The notes beneath the pieces are model-generated. The model worked only from the letters and a program-made list of their open reading frames with translations, had not been told where the DNA came from and did not search any database. From Paenibacillus tengchongensis (GTDB lineage: Bacteria; Bacillota; Bacilli; Paenibacillales; Paenibacillaceae), in contig NZ_WACP01000002.1 in the NCBI RefSeq assembly GCF_008973665.1, positions 496,001 through 560,000 on the forward strand: a stretch of 64,000 nucleotides of DNA, read 5' to 3'. Below are positions 8,464-17,416 of this stretch, piece by piece. How positions within the stretch are numbered: the stretch's first letter is position 1; each line of letters opens with the position of its first letter. Position numbers and translations under genes: made by a program.

Positions 8464-9285
8464 ATGAACAATTCGACAATCGGAGCCGCTGTTTCGATGT
8501 CCAGCCTGCAGCAGCGGCTGGACATTATCGCGGACAATATTGCCAATATGAATACGGCCGGATACAAGAGCAAGGAAGGCTCCTTCGAGGATGTGCTCAC
8601 CCGTGTCCAGCAGCAGTCCCGGGATTACTATCAGACCGGCCGCAGCATGCCGCTGGGCTTCAATATCGGGTATGGCGTTCGCGTCTCCACCATCAGCAAC
8701 AACTGGGAGGAAGGGACACTCCAGGAAACGGGCAACCCGACGGATCTGGCGCTGCAGGGCAACGGCCTCTTCGGCGTTCAGGTGAACGGTGCGGTCGCTT
8801 ATACGCGCCAGGGCGCCTTTCATTTCACTCCCGATCCGGGTAATGCTGACAGCATGCTGCTGGTTGACAATACAGGCAACTCTGTACTGAATACCGAAGG
8901 CGAACCGATCACCGTGCCGGTGAATGTCAGTGCTGCGATTGATGAATACGGCCGTGTGCTGACCAAGACCGGGGAGAATGAGCCGGCTGAGATAGCCGGT
9001 ACGATTATGATCGTGGAGCCGCTGAGCAAGAGTACCCTGCAGGCGGTAGACGGTAACTTTTATGTGCTTCCGGATGGCGTAACGGCGGATGAGGCATTTG
9101 TGCAGCGGGCAGCCGGAGAGGCGGCGGCAGTCGGCGTACGCTCCGGATATCTGGAACAATCCAATGTGGATCTGAGCAAGGAAATAACTGAAATGATGCA
9201 GGTCCAGCGGATCTATCAGCTTGCCGCCCGGGCACTCTCCTCCAGTGACCAGATGCTGGGGCTGGCTAATACTATGCGCGGGTAG
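8464..9285 (+). CDS. flhP: Flagellar hook/basal-body rod protein FlhP (FlgG-like)
   Basis: Second distal-rod protein of the flagellar basal body. The 273-residue product has the N-terminal rod helix with DIIADNIANMNTAGYKSKEG, the phrase NPTDLALQGNGLFGVQV typical of FlgG/FlgF proteins, and a C-terminal QSNVDLSKEITEMMQVQRIY helix for coiled-coil packing in the rod. It begins 15 bases after flhO with its own GGGAGG sequence and is followed within 8 bases by an EpuA-like gene, so the three are probably co-transcribed. Confidence 0.9.
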   Translation: MNNSTIGAAVSMSSLQQRLDIIADNIANMNTAGYKSKEGSFEDVLTRVQQQSRDYYQTGRSMPLGFNIGYGVRVSTISNNWEEGTLQETGNPTDLALQGNGLFGVQVNGAVAYTRQGAFHFTPDPGNADSMLLVDNTGNSVLNTEGEPITVPVNVSAAIDEYGRVLTKTGENEPAEIAGTIMIVEPLSKSTLQAVDGNFYVLPDGVTADEAFVQRAAGEAAAVGVRSGYLEQSNVDLSKEITEMMQVQRIYQLAARALSSSDQMLGLANTMRG

Positions 9286-9293
9286 GTGAAGGG

Positions 9294-9533
9294 ATGAGTC
9301 CTCAGAACTCGCAACGACAAGAACAAGAACCGACAGAAGCACCAAAGCCTGAAGTCAGGAAACGCCGGTCAGCCTGGAGGATTATTCAGTGGTTTCTGAT
9401 TCCGCTGCTGCTCATTGCTGCGCTTGGCTGCGGTCTGACGGCAGGTTACGTGTTGCTCGGAAAGAGAGAATTCGCTGAAGTGCTCCAATGGAGCACTTGG
9501 AAGCATGTATATGACCTGGTGTTTGCGCCTTAA
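9294..9533 (+). CDS. EpuA-like small membrane protein
   Basis: A 79-residue protein with a charged, Gln/Glu/Pro-rich N-terminus (1-28), one membrane segment (about 32-56, IIQWFLIPLLLIAALGCGL), and a short external tail with TWKHVYDLVFA. It resembles the EpuA family, which databases often label as RNA polymerase subunit beta only because of neighbouring rpoB in some genomes; nothing here resembles polymerase. The real function is unknown. It starts 8 bases after flhP and ends before a strong terminator, so it is the last gene of the mbl/flhO/flhP group. Confidence 0.75.
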   Translation: MSPQNSQRQEQEPTEAPKPEVRKRRSAWRIIQWFLIPLLLIAALGCGLTAGYVLLGKREFAEVLQWSTWKHVYDLVFAP

Positions 9534-9562
9534 CACTGGACCGGTGAAGGCGGTTTGCGAAG

Positions 9563-9594
9563 CTCCCCTGTTGTGCAGGGGAGTTTTCTTTTTT
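9563..9594 (+). terminator. Intrinsic terminator after the EpuA-like gene
   Basis: CTCCCCTG and CAGGGGAG form a perfect 8-bp stem with loop TTGTG, followed by a T-rich tract. The rest of the space to fabZ (9595-9829) holds a perfect TATAAT at 9608-9613 with a poor -35, and a loose GC-rich inverted repeat near 9640-9680; no gene is seen. Confidence 0.92.
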
Positions 9595-9829
9595 ATACTG
9601 GAAACTGTATAATGATGGAGGGCTGGAGGAACACCAAAAGGGCCCTCTCCGCCTCGCAGCTGCATGCGGTGGAGAAAGCCCCTTATTTTAACCTCCACTG
9701 CTGCAGGTGGTGAAGGATATTATAGTTTTGACCGAAGCGGCCCATATTTATGCAGGTTCTCTTAGAGATTTAGAGCTGGCTTTGTTTTCTAAAGATGCGG
9801 TTACATAGTGAAAGGAGCTTTTTGCCCCA

Positions 9830-10252
9830 ATGATGAATATCAATGAAATCCAGGAAATTATCCCGCACCGGCCCCCGTTTCTGCTGGTGGACAAAATAAC
9901 CGAGATCGAGATGGGTAAACGTGCGGTGGGCATTAAGAACGTTACCGTCAACGAGCCGTTTTTTGCCGGACACTTTCCCGGTTATCCGGTTATGCCCGGC
10001 GTACTGATTACCGAGGCGTTGGCCCAGGTAGGGGCGGTCGCCATTCTGGGCGTGGAAGCCAACCGCGGCAAGATCGGCTTTCTGGCCGGACTGGACGGCT
10101 TCCGTTTCCGCGGTCAGGTCGTGCCAGGGGATACATTGACGCTTGAGGTGGAGATCACCCGGCTGAAAGGCAGCATTGGCAAGGGACAAGCTACAGCCAA
10201 GGTGGAGGACAAAGTCGTCGCCTCCGGGGAAATTATGTTCGCGCTTAGCTGA
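9830..10252 (+). CDS. fabZ: 3-hydroxyacyl-ACP dehydratase
   Basis: Dehydrates 3-hydroxyacyl-ACP to trans-2-enoyl-ACP in type II fatty acid synthesis. The 140-residue hot-dog-fold protein begins [20 protein letters not shown] and has the catalytic His48 in [13 protein letters not shown] and Glu62 in ITEALAQ. Length is typical. Two ATG codons in tandem (9830 and 9833) can serve as the start, with AAAGGAG upstream. It is separated from the preceding flagellar genes by a terminator and lies 47 bases before the phosphoglucomutase gene. Confidence 0.96.
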   Translation: MMNINEIQEIIPHRPPFLLVDKITEIEMGKRAVGIKNVTVNEPFFAGHFPGYPVMPGVLITEALAQVGAVAILGVEANRGKIGFLAGLDGFRFRGQVVPGDTLTLEVEITRLKGSIGKGQATAKVEDKVVASGEIMFALS

Positions 10253-10299
10253 CCCCTGTTATACAATCACTTATTATAGAGGAGAAGGAGAGATTTCAT

Positions 10300-12018
10300 A
10301 TGACGCAATTGAGCCAAGCAGCGGCAGAAACCCTGTCCCGCTGGTTGCAGGACCCTTCTGTAGATGAACTGACCAAGGCAGAGCTGAAGGCGCTGGAGAA
10401 TGATCCGCAGGAGCTGGAGGAACGCTTTTACCGTGATTTGGAATTCGGCACTGGCGGTTTGCGCGGTGTTATCGGCGCGGGCAGCAACCGGATTAACCGG
10501 TATACGGTTGGCCGCGCTACTCAAGGCTTTGCCAATTATATTCTGGAGCAGCATCAGGGAGAGGGCAGACCGTCCGTAGTCATTGCCCACGATTCCCGCC
10601 GCTTCTCGCCGGAATTTGCCCTGGAGACAGCGCTTGTGCTGGCCGGCAACGGCATTGAAGCCCATTTGTACCCATCCCTACGCTCTACGCCGCAGTTGTC
10701 CTTCTCGGTCCGGCATTTACAGGCTTCGGGCGGCGTGGTGATTACGGCAAGTCATAATCCTCCGGAATATAACGGGTACAAGGTGTATAACGCTGAAGGC
10801 GGGCAGCTGGTGCCGGACGAGGCAGAGAAGGTTATCGCCCACATTCTTGAAGTGGATTCCTTCAATGGCGTAAAGCGCCTGTCCCGCGAAGAAGCGGAAG
10901 CCGGCGGACTGCTGCACTGGCTCGGTGAGCAGGAAGATGAGGCCTTCACGGATACGGTGGCGGCAGTAAGTGTAGCCCGTGATGAGATTGTTTCGACGCT
11001 CGGCAAAGACTTTAAGATTGTATACACTCCGCTGCACGGAACAGGCAATCTGCCGGTTCGCAGTGTACTGAAGAAGATCGGCTTCACCCAGGTGCATGTG
11101 GTGCCTGAGCAGGAGCAGCCCGATTCTGAATTCTCCACGGTGAAGTCGCCGAATCCGGAGGAACGCGAAGCCTTCACGCTGGCGATCAAGCTGGGCGAAG
11201 AGCTGGGTGCCGATCTGCTGATTGGCACCGATCCGGACGCCGACCGGATGGGAGCCGTTGTGCGCGACAATGAAGGCAAATTCGTTGTGCTGTCCGGCAA
11301 TCAGTCGGGCGCGCTGATGATTCATTATTATCTGAGCCGTCTGCAGGAACAGGGCAAGCTTCCGCAGAACGGTGCCGTCGTCAAGACAATTGTTACGAGC
11401 GAGATGGGAGCGGCAGTAGCGCAGCATTACGGAGCTACCGTGTTCAATACCCTGACCGGCTTCAAATATATCGGCGAAAAAATGACGCAGTTCGAACAGT
11501 CCGGTGATTATACCTACCTCTTCGGCTACGAAGAAAGCTATGGCTATCTGGCCGGGAACTATGCCCGCGACAAGGACGCTGTGCTGGCGGCTATGCTGAT
11601 TGCCGAGGCCGGGGCGTATTATAAGGCCCAAGGCAAAACACTTTATGATGTGCTTCAGGAATTGTATGAACAGTTCGGCTACTTCCTTGAAAGTTTGGAG
11701 TCCCGTACGCTGAAGGGCAAAGACGGCGTGGCCCAAATCCAGGGAATCATGGCCGACTGGCGGAGCAACCCGCCGCAGGAGATCGCCGGAGCGGGCGTAA
11801 CGGAAGTTTTGGATTACTCGCTCGGCCTTGACGGTCTTCCGAAGGAAAATGTACTTAAATATTTGCTGTCTGACGGTTCCTGGTTCTGCCTGCGTCCTTC
11901 CGGTACAGAACCGAAAATCAAGGTTTACTTTGCGGTACGGGGCGAGTCGCTCCAGAACGCCAAAGATAAGGTAGCCGCCCTGACTGAACAGGTTATGGGC
12001 CGTGTTGACGGGAAATAA
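10300..12018 (+). CDS. pgcA: Alpha-phosphoglucomutase (phospho-sugar mutase)
   Basis: Interconverts glucose 6-phosphate and glucose 1-phosphate (PgcA/YhxB type), supplying UDP-glucose for wall polymers and glycolipids. The 572-residue protein has all four family loops: phosphoserine Ser151 in ITASHNPPEYNGYKVY, the metal loop GTDPDADRMG, the sugar loop GYEESYGYLAGNYARDKD, and the phosphate loop RPSGTEPKIKVYF near the C-terminus. Length fits the 565-580 residue B. subtilis type rather than the shorter GlmM. Start ATG 10300 follows GGAGAAGGAG. Its position ahead of the wall-polymer cluster fits a role in precursor supply. Confidence 0.92.
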   Translation: MTQLSQAAAETLSRWLQDPSVDELTKAELKALENDPQELEERFYRDLEFGTGGLRGVIGAGSNRINRYTVGRATQGFANYILEQHQGEGRPSVVIAHDSRRFSPEFALETALVLAGNGIEAHLYPSLRSTPQLSFSVRHLQASGGVVITASHNPPEYNGYKVYNAEGGQLVPDEAEKVIAHILEVDSFNGVKRLSREEAEAGGLLHWLGEQEDEAFTDTVAAVSVARDEIVSTLGKDFKIVYTPLHGTGNLPVRSVLKKIGFTQVHVVPEQEQPDSEFSTVKSPNPEEREAFTLAIKLGEELGADLLIGTDPDADRMGAVVRDNEGKFVVLSGNQSGALMIHYYLSRLQEQGKLPQNGAVVKTIVTSEMGAAVAQHYGATVFNTLTGFKYIGEKMTQFEQSGDYTYLFGYEESYGYLAGNYARDKDAVLAAMLIAEAGAYYKAQGKTLYDVLQELYEQFGYFLESLESRTLKGKDGVAQIQGIMADWRSNPPQEIAGAGVTEVLDYSLGLDGLPKENVLKYLLSDGSWFCLRPSGTEPKIKVYFAVRGESLQNAKDKVAALTEQVMGRVDGK

Positions 12019-12038
12019 TACAAGATAAATCGGTTAAA

Positions 12039-12084
12039 GCAGAAACGGATACTGCTCCTTTCAAGGACGCACATCCGTTTCTGC
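12039..12084 (+). repeat. Perfect 12-bp inverted repeat after pgcA
   Basis: GCAGAAACGGAT (12039-12050) and ATCCGTTTCTGC (12073-12084) are exact inverted repeats around a 22-base loop. No T-tract follows, so it may stabilise the 3' end or be a weak terminator. Confidence 0.7.
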
Positions 12085-12128
12085 ATGAAAAGGGACGGTT
12101 GTTAGGCAAATTATGGGTATGCAGCCGC

Positions 12129-12147
12129 CTGTAAAGTGGCTTTACAG
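12129..12147 (+). promoter_or_regulatory. Hairpin just upstream of the DUF5693 gene Shine-Dalgarno sequence
   Basis: CTGTAAAG and CTTTACAG form a perfect 8-bp stem with loop TGG; the GAGGAGGT ribosome-binding site begins 6 bases later. It could modulate translation or mRNA stability. Confidence 0.55.
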
Positions 12148-12167
12148 CGATAGAGGAGGTACTTTTG

Positions 12168-14204
12168 GTGCAGCAGAAATGGCAAAGGTGGAATATGGCT
12201 TCACGGAAATGGTTATGGATCCTGGTGGTGCTCGGTGTAATTTCAGCGCTCCCGGTTGTCTATGACCGGCTTCAGACAGAAAAGTCATCCAAGACGGTGG
12301 AATTTGTATTTGATTACCGCGATCTTGTGGAGGTGGCCAGCTACCGCAGCAACCCGCAGGATTATATATCCGAGCAGCTTGACCGTTTGAAGGAAGCCGG
12401 CGTGCAAAGCATGGCCATCTATGAGAATACGCTTGAGGATTTCCGTAAGGCGCGCCGCCTGATGATCTGGGGAGCGGCTGACATCGCTAATCTTACCGAT
12501 ACCGTCATTCCCGAGAATGAGAACTTTACATATGTTCTCTTTACAAGTGCGGAGAACAACTCGGCATTGGCGCCGATTATCCGGGAAGCATTTGCGGGCC
12601 AGAATATCGCTACGGAGAATTGGAGCTTCCGCGGCCAGCAGGGACTTATAATCCAGACTCCGATGGAGGATGCCACGCTGAAGCCGCTGCAGCCCGACCC
12701 GCTTACGCTGGAAATGCTGCACGACAAAGGCTTTAATATCGTACCGCGTCTGCTGGACTCGCTTCCTTACAATCAGGAGGCAGTCACGAAGCTGCTGGAC
12801 CTATATGCGGAACTGGGCGTTAAACGGATTTTGTTCGAAGGTGAGTCTGTTAAGGGCTTCAACGATAATGAAGACTTGAACAGCATCGAGGCCTTTGCCG
12901 ATTTGCTGAACGAGCGTGGGATTGGTATTGCTGCTATCGAAAATATAAAGGCTCAGCAGAAGGGCTTTTCCAAGCTGGCCTATTTGCTGGATTATAACGT
13001 TACACGGCTGTACTCACTCAGCGAGGGCGATTCCAACTTGAGTCCGGAAGTGATATCCGACCGCTTTGCACTGGCAACCAAGGACCGTAATATCCGGATG
13101 CTCTATTTGAACACGATTCCGCTGCGCAACACCTCTAAGGCGCAGATCACCGACAGTCTGGATAATCTCATTACCAGTCTTACCGGACCGGAAGGAGCAG
13201 TAGCCAAGATTGAGGATAACGGATTTACCCTGGGACAGGCTACTGCCTTCGATGTGGCGGATTCCTCGTTCCAGCGTTATTTCAAGCTCGGCGCTGTCGT
13301 CGGTGCCGTATCTATGGTTGCTTTGCTGGTTTCTTATTTCATTCCTTGGCTGACACTTGCAGCCTGGGCGCTTGGCCTTGTAGGCAGCGCAGGACTTATT
13401 GTTCTGAAGCCTACACTGTTTGAACAGGCGCTGGCACTGGCTGTGGCTATCAGTGCGCCGACAGTCGCTATGGTGATGGCTGTCCGCAAAATCAATGAGC
13501 AGGGGCCGCCGCTCGGTGCAGCCGCACGCAAGTACACGGCGATGAGTCCGCGCCGCAGGCTGGCGCACAGCCTGGTGCTGTATGTGAAGACTGCGCTGAT
13601 CTCCCTCAGTGCCGTGCCTTTTGTCATCGCACTGTTGAACAATGTCACCTACGCGCTGGTGCTGAACCAGTTCCGTGGCGTAAGCCTGCTTCACCTGGCT
13701 CCGATCGCCCTTACCGGTATTTACGTGCTGCTGTACCGCGGAGAGTTTGCGTTCAACAAGACCGGCAAGCTGCTGCGGACGCCGGTTACGCTGGCAATGG
13801 TTGCTGCCGCCGTCGTTGTTGCAGCGGTTGGCTGGTATTACCTCAAGCGAACCGGAAACAGCGGGAGCGTCAGTGCACTGGAAATGTCTTTCCGGACCTT
13901 CCTGGAGAACACGGTGCATGTGCGGCCGCGCAATAAGGAATTCCTGCTTGCCCATCCGTTATTTATTCTCGGGGCCTTTATGGCCTATAAGTACCGGAAT
14001 GCCGCCTTTATTCTGATTATTGCGGTAATCGGCCAGCTCTCGATGGTTGATACCTTTGCCCATATTCATTCTCCGATTGTAATTTCCCTGATCCGCGGGC
14101 TGCTTGGCCTCGGCCTGGGTCTTGTTATCGGTCTGATTGCAGTGGGAGTCTGGCAAATTGCGGAAGGGTGTTGGAAACGATGGTCGCCGCTCCTCAAAAA
14201 ATAA
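12168..14204 (+). CDS. DUF5693-family multi-pass membrane protein of the CsaB cluster
   Basis: A 678-residue membrane protein of unknown biochemical role. It has one N-terminal membrane segment (about 14-31), an extracytoplasmic domain up to about residue 370 with TIM-barrel-like alternation (QDYISEQLDRLKEAGVQSMA, then FNIVPRLLD, then GVKRILFEGESV), and a C-terminal half with roughly nine hydrophobic segments. The gene overlaps csaB and shares its transcript. Genes of this family commonly precede csaB, so a part in synthesis, export or attachment of the pyruvylated wall polymer is a reasonable inference, not shown. Start GTG 12168 lies 7 bases after GAGGAGGT; TTG 12165 is also possible. Confidence 0.8.
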   Translation: MQQKWQRWNMASRKWLWILVVLGVISALPVVYDRLQTEKSSKTVEFVFDYRDLVEVASYRSNPQDYISEQLDRLKEAGVQSMAIYENTLEDFRKARRLMIWGAADIANLTDTVIPENENFTYVLFTSAENNSALAPIIREAFAGQNIATENWSFRGQQGLIIQTPMEDATLKPLQPDPLTLEMLHDKGFNIVPRLLDSLPYNQEAVTKLLDLYAELGVKRILFEGESVKGFNDNEDLNSIEAFADLLNERGIGIAAIENIKAQQKGFSKLAYLLDYNVTRLYSLSEGDSNLSPEVISDRFALATKDRNIRMLYLNTIPLRNTSKAQITDSLDNLITSLTGPEGAVAKIEDNGFTLGQATAFDVADSSFQRYFKLGAVVGAVSMVALLVSYFIPWLTLAAWALGLVGSAGLIVLKPTLFEQALALAVAISAPTVAMVMAVRKINEQGPPLGAAARKYTAMSPRRRLAHSLVLYVKTALISLSAVPFVIALLNNVTYALVLNQFRGVSLLHLAPIALTGIYVLLYRGEFAFNKTGKLLRTPVTLAMVAAAVVVAAVGWYYLKRTGNSGSVSALEMSFRTFLENTVHVRPRNKEFLLAHPLFILGAFMAYKYRNAAFILIIAVIGQLSMVDTFAHIHSPIVISLIRGLLGLGLGLVIGLIAVGVWQIAEGCWKRWSPLLKK

Positions 14205-15331
14205 TCATCTCCGGATATTACGGCTTCCGGAACAGCGGGGATGAGGCGGTCCTGCAATCGATTCTGCTGGCGCTGCGCAAGTATTCGGAAGCGGCCGGAG
14301 TTGATCTGGAGCCTGTCGTGCTGTCTATTGATCCTGAAGGGACCAGTGCCGCCTACGGGGTGAAATCCGTGCACCGGATGAAGCTGATGGAGGTTCGGCA
14401 GGCTATTTACGAGAGCGCCGGACTGATTAGCGGCGGCGGCAGCCTGCTGCAGGATGTAACCAGCGGCAAGACGATCCCTTACTATCTGGCCGTGATCAAG
14501 ATGGCCCAGTGGATGGGCCGGCCTACCTTTATCTATGCCCAGGGCATCGGCCCGGTAAACCGCAAACTGTTCCATCCGCTGATCAAAGCGGTATTCCGCA
14601 AGTGCACTTACATTTCCGTGCGCGATGAGAAATCACGCGCGCTGCTGCAGTCCATGGGATTGACCGGAGAGCGCATCGATGTGGTGCCTGACCCGGTGAT
14701 GGGTTTAGCGCTTCCTCAGGAAGCACCGGCAGCTGCGGCTGTTAGTGGCCATAATAGCACTGCAGAGGGGAATGGCCTTAAGCGTGTAGGCATTTCCGTC
14801 CGTTTCTGGGAAGAATCCAGAAGAGAGCTGGATGCCATTGCTGACGGCCTGCTGCAGGCCTGTGCCCAGGCTCCGCTGCACCTGCGTTTTCTGCCGTTCC
14901 ATCACCCATTAGACAATGAAGCTTCGCGCTATGTGATGCAGCGTGTGGAGAATAGGGTCGCTGAGCTTGGCGGAAGGGTGAGCCTCTGTGAGGACGCTCT
15001 TCATCCGCTGCAGATGCTGCGTGAAGTAGCCTGCTGCGACGCCCTCATCGGGATGCGGCTGCACAGCCTGATTTACGCTGCAGGCCGCCGTGTGCCGCTG
15101 ATGGGCGTATCCTATGATCCGAAGATTGACCATTTTCTGGAGCAGATTGATTCCCGTCCCGTCGGTTCGACGGCATCGCTGGACAGTTCGCAGGTTGCCC
15201 GCGAGCTGCTCCGGCTGCTGGAGTCCGGCGATGTATGGCGACGGGAGCGTGAGCCGCTGATTGCCAGGCTGGTTGAAGAAGCCGAGGCGCCTGCCCGGCA
15301 GATTACCGAATATTTTCACCGCAAAGGATGA
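14180..15331 (+). CDS. csaB: Polysaccharide pyruvyl transferase CsaB
   Basis: Adds a pyruvate ketal to the peptidoglycan-linked secondary cell-wall polymer, the modification that SLH domains bind. The product (383 residues from ATG 14180) begins with IIISGYYGFRNSGDEAVLQS, the glycine-rich phosphoenolpyruvate/nucleotide-site region, and contains GLISGGGSLLQDVTSG, IYAQGIGPVNR and the C-terminal motif ALIGMRLHSLIYA, all typical of the GT4-like pyruvyl transferase family. In-frame GTG 14168 and TTG 14171 are alternative starts; any choice overlaps the end of the DUF5693 gene, implying translational coupling. The presence of four SLH proteins in the window supports the assignment. Confidence 0.92.
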   Translation: MVAAPQKIIISGYYGFRNSGDEAVLQSILLALRKYSEAAGVDLEPVVLSIDPEGTSAAYGVKSVHRMKLMEVRQAIYESAGLISGGGSLLQDVTSGKTIPYYLAVIKMAQWMGRPTFIYAQGIGPVNRKLFHPLIKAVFRKCTYISVRDEKSRALLQSMGLTGERIDVVPDPVMGLALPQEAPAAAAVSGHNSTAEGNGLKRVGISVRFWEESRRELDAIADGLLQACAQAPLHLRFLPFHHPLDNEASRYVMQRVENRVAELGGRVSLCEDALHPLQMLREVACCDALIGMRLHSLIYAAGRRVPLMGVSYDPKIDHFLEQIDSRPVGSTASLDSSQVARELLRLLESGDVWRREREPLIARLVEEAEAPARQITEYFHRKG

Positions 15332-15337
15332 GTGATT

Positions 15338-16096
15338 GTGAAAGAGAACAGCAAGCTGCCTACGGTGCCGATCTTCGGCATTCGCGTTTCCAAAGTCGAT
15401 ATGACCGCTACGGTTGCTTATTTGACGGAGGCGATCCGGAACCGGGAAGTGCATCAGGTCATTACCGCCAACCCGATTATGATTATGACCGCGCTGGAGA
15501 ACCCCGCTTATATGGATATTATGAAATCAGCGGAGCTGGTTGTTCCGGACGGAACCGGGGTCGTATGGGCAGCGGAATATTGCCGTGAGCCTGTCGCCGA
15601 ACGGGTGGCGGGATTCGATCTTTTACATGAATTGCTCCGTCAGGGTGAAACCTATCATTGGAGAATTTACCTGCTCGGTTCTACGCCGGAAGTGATTCGT
15701 GAGACCGCGGCACGGTTACAATCTCAATATGCCGGTGTTGTGATTGCAGGGTATCGTGACGGCTTTTTTGGGCCGGAAGCGGATGATGCAGTCGTTGATG
15801 AGATCATCGCGGCGAAGCCCGATATCCTGTTCGTGGCCAGAGGAGCCGACAGTCAGGAACCTTGGATCGCCAAACATAAAACGCGGCTCAATATTCCGGT
15901 TATGATGGGGGTCGGCGGAAGCTTCGATGTGATCTCGGGCAAGAGCAAACGGGCGCCCGTGGCCTTCCAGAAATTGCGTGCGGAATGGCTGTACCGGTTA
16001 ATTAAAGAGCCTACCCGGTACAAAAGAATGCTTGCCTTGCCGAAATTCGCAGTAAAAGTGCTGCGGGAGAAAGATACAGTAACAAAAGTTCAATAA
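15338..16096 (+). CDS. tagA: WecG/TagA/CpsF-family glycosyltransferase
   Basis: GT26-family enzyme that transfers ManNAc (or a related sugar) from UDP to undecaprenyl-PP-GlcNAc, the second step in linkage-unit synthesis for wall polymers. The 252-residue product carries ITANPIMIMTALENPAYMD and VVPDGTGVVWAAEY, where the aspartate is the proposed catalytic base, then the Rossmann-like IYLLGSTPEVI and GYRDGFFGP. GTG 15338 is preferred (AAAGG about 10 bases upstream); GTG 15332 overlapping the csaB stop region is possible. It follows csaB directly and precedes the TagO-type gene, the expected grouping for SLH-receptor polymer synthesis. Confidence 0.88.
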   Translation: MKENSKLPTVPIFGIRVSKVDMTATVAYLTEAIRNREVHQVITANPIMIMTALENPAYMDIMKSAELVVPDGTGVVWAAEYCREPVAERVAGFDLLHELLRQGETYHWRIYLLGSTPEVIRETAARLQSQYAGVVIAGYRDGFFGPEADDAVVDEIIAAKPDILFVARGADSQEPWIAKHKTRLNIPVMMGVGGSFDVISGKSKRAPVAFQKLRAEWLYRLIKEPTRYKRMLALPKFAVKVLREKDTVTKVQ

Positions 16097-16144
16097 AATG
16101 CGGTTTTTTGCTGAAAAAGGCCTTTTTGCCGCCTGAAAATGGAA

Positions 16145-16174
16145 TTGGAATTTACTTTTGGTTCAGCGTATAAT
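16145..16174 (+). promoter_or_regulatory. Sigma-A promoter of the tagO-like gene
   Basis: TTGGAA (16145-16150), an 18-base spacer and a perfect TATAAT (16169-16174), 36 bases before the start codon. Confidence 0.6.
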
Positions 16175-16209
16175 TCAATGCGGTAGAGAAATGGGGGTCG
16201 ACTGATCAA

Positions 16210-17337
16210 ATGTTAATCATCTACATCGCCGGATTTATCGTATGTATGGGACTCGCCCTGCTCATTACGCCGCTGGTGAAGAAATTCGCCATCCGCATTG
16301 GAGCGACCGATGTGCCGAATGCCCGTAAGGTACATACGACCATCATGCCCCGTCTTGGCGGCCTGGGAATCTTTCTGGCGTTTGTACTCGGCCTGTTGGC
16401 CGTGTTGCCGGTTATCCCTTATGACTTCACTTCGCGTGAGTCTGATTTCATCAAGGCCTTGCTGTCCGGAGGCGGACTCATTGTTCTGCTCGGCGCACTG
16501 GACGACCGGTTCGAGCTTTCCGCAAAGGTGAAGCTGCTGGGACAGATTGCTGCGGCATGTATCGTAGTCTTCGGATTCAACATTACTGTAGATTTCGTAA
16601 ATATTCCATTTAATGATACGTATTCCTCGCTGGAGAGCTGGATTGCGATTCCGCTGACCCTGTTCTGGATTGTCGGTGTCACGAACGCCGTGAATCTGAT
16701 TGACGGGCTGGACGGGCTGGCGGCTGGCGTATCCGGTATCGCTATTGCTACAATGGCAGTGATGGCTTTTATCATGGGCAATACTATGGTTGCGCTGCTG
16801 TGTCTGCTCTTGCTTGGCAGCATCGTAGGGTTCCTGTTCTTTAACTTCCATCCGGCCAAAATATTCATGGGTGACACCGGCTCGCTCTTTCTGGGCTTCT
16901 GTCTCGCACTCCTTGCCCTGCTCGGGTTCAAGCAGATTGCGGTCGTATCGTTTATTACACCGCTCCTGATCATTGGAGTTCCTTTGTCGGATACTTTCTT
17001 TGCTATCGTCCGCCGCAAGCTGCAGAAGAAGCCGATCTTTGCGCCGGATAAAGGCCACCTGCATCATTGCCTGCGTGAGCTGGGATTCAGCCACCGTCAG
17101 ACAGTACTGATTATTTACGGAATTGCCGCATTCTTTGGAGTGCTGGCTATTATCCAAACGTCGGCTTCACTCTATGAAGCCAACTGGGTAACGTTCGTCG
17201 TAATTTGTGTGATGCTGTTCTTCCTGCAGATCGGTGCAGAGATTACCGGCATTATCAGCAAGACCAAACGTCCGCTGCTCGATTTCTTCCTGCGCATGCG
17301 CATGAAGCTTGCTCCGGAGCGCAGCTCGAAATCCTGA
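16210..17337 (+). CDS. tagO: Undecaprenyl-phosphate GlcNAc-1-phosphate transferase (TagO/WecA family)
   Basis: Integral membrane enzyme that starts wall-polymer synthesis by moving GlcNAc-1-phosphate onto undecaprenyl phosphate. The 375-residue protein has about ten or eleven membrane segments and the family loops: KVHTTIMPRLGGLGIF, the Asp pair ALDDR (98-99), VTNAVNLIDGLDGLAAG (158-173), KIFMGDTGSLFLGF, and the histidine loop GHLHHCLRELGFSH. It has its own promoter after tagA and a strong terminator. Together with tagA and csaB it covers initiation, second sugar and pyruvylation of the SLH receptor. The C-terminal 60 residues are less conserved. Confidence 0.92.
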   Translation: MLIIYIAGFIVCMGLALLITPLVKKFAIRIGATDVPNARKVHTTIMPRLGGLGIFLAFVLGLLAVLPVIPYDFTSRESDFIKALLSGGGLIVLLGALDDRFELSAKVKLLGQIAAACIVVFGFNITVDFVNIPFNDTYSSLESWIAIPLTLFWIVGVTNAVNLIDGLDGLAAGVSGIAIATMAVMAFIMGNTMVALLCLLLLGSIVGFLFFNFHPAKIFMGDTGSLFLGFCLALLALLGFKQIAVVSFITPLLIIGVPLSDTFFAIVRRKLQKKPIFAPDKGHLHHCLRELGFSHRQTVLIIYGIAAFFGVLAIIQTSASLYEANWVTFVVICVMLFFLQIGAEITGIISKTKRPLLDFFLRMRMKLAPERSSKS

Positions 17338-17375
17338 GCCTCAGCACTAATTGTCAATTTTATTCCTGAATTTAC

Positions 17376-17405
17376 AAAACTCATCCTTTTTAGGATGAGT
17401 TTTTT
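17376..17405 (+). terminator. Intrinsic terminator after the tagO-like gene
   Basis: AAAACTCATCC and GGATGAGTTTT form an 11-bp stem with a 6-base loop and a T-tract. Confidence 0.93.
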
Positions 17406-17416
17406 GCTTTTCCCCC

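Noticed and set aside
7990..9345. Antisense open frame of 451 codons across flhO and flhP
   Set aside because: It spans two real genes and their gap; composition is that of a complementary-strand shadow.
9294..9533. RNA polymerase beta subunit label for the 79-residue protein
   Set aside because: The protein has one membrane segment and no polymerase motif; the label is a known naming error for EpuA-like proteins.
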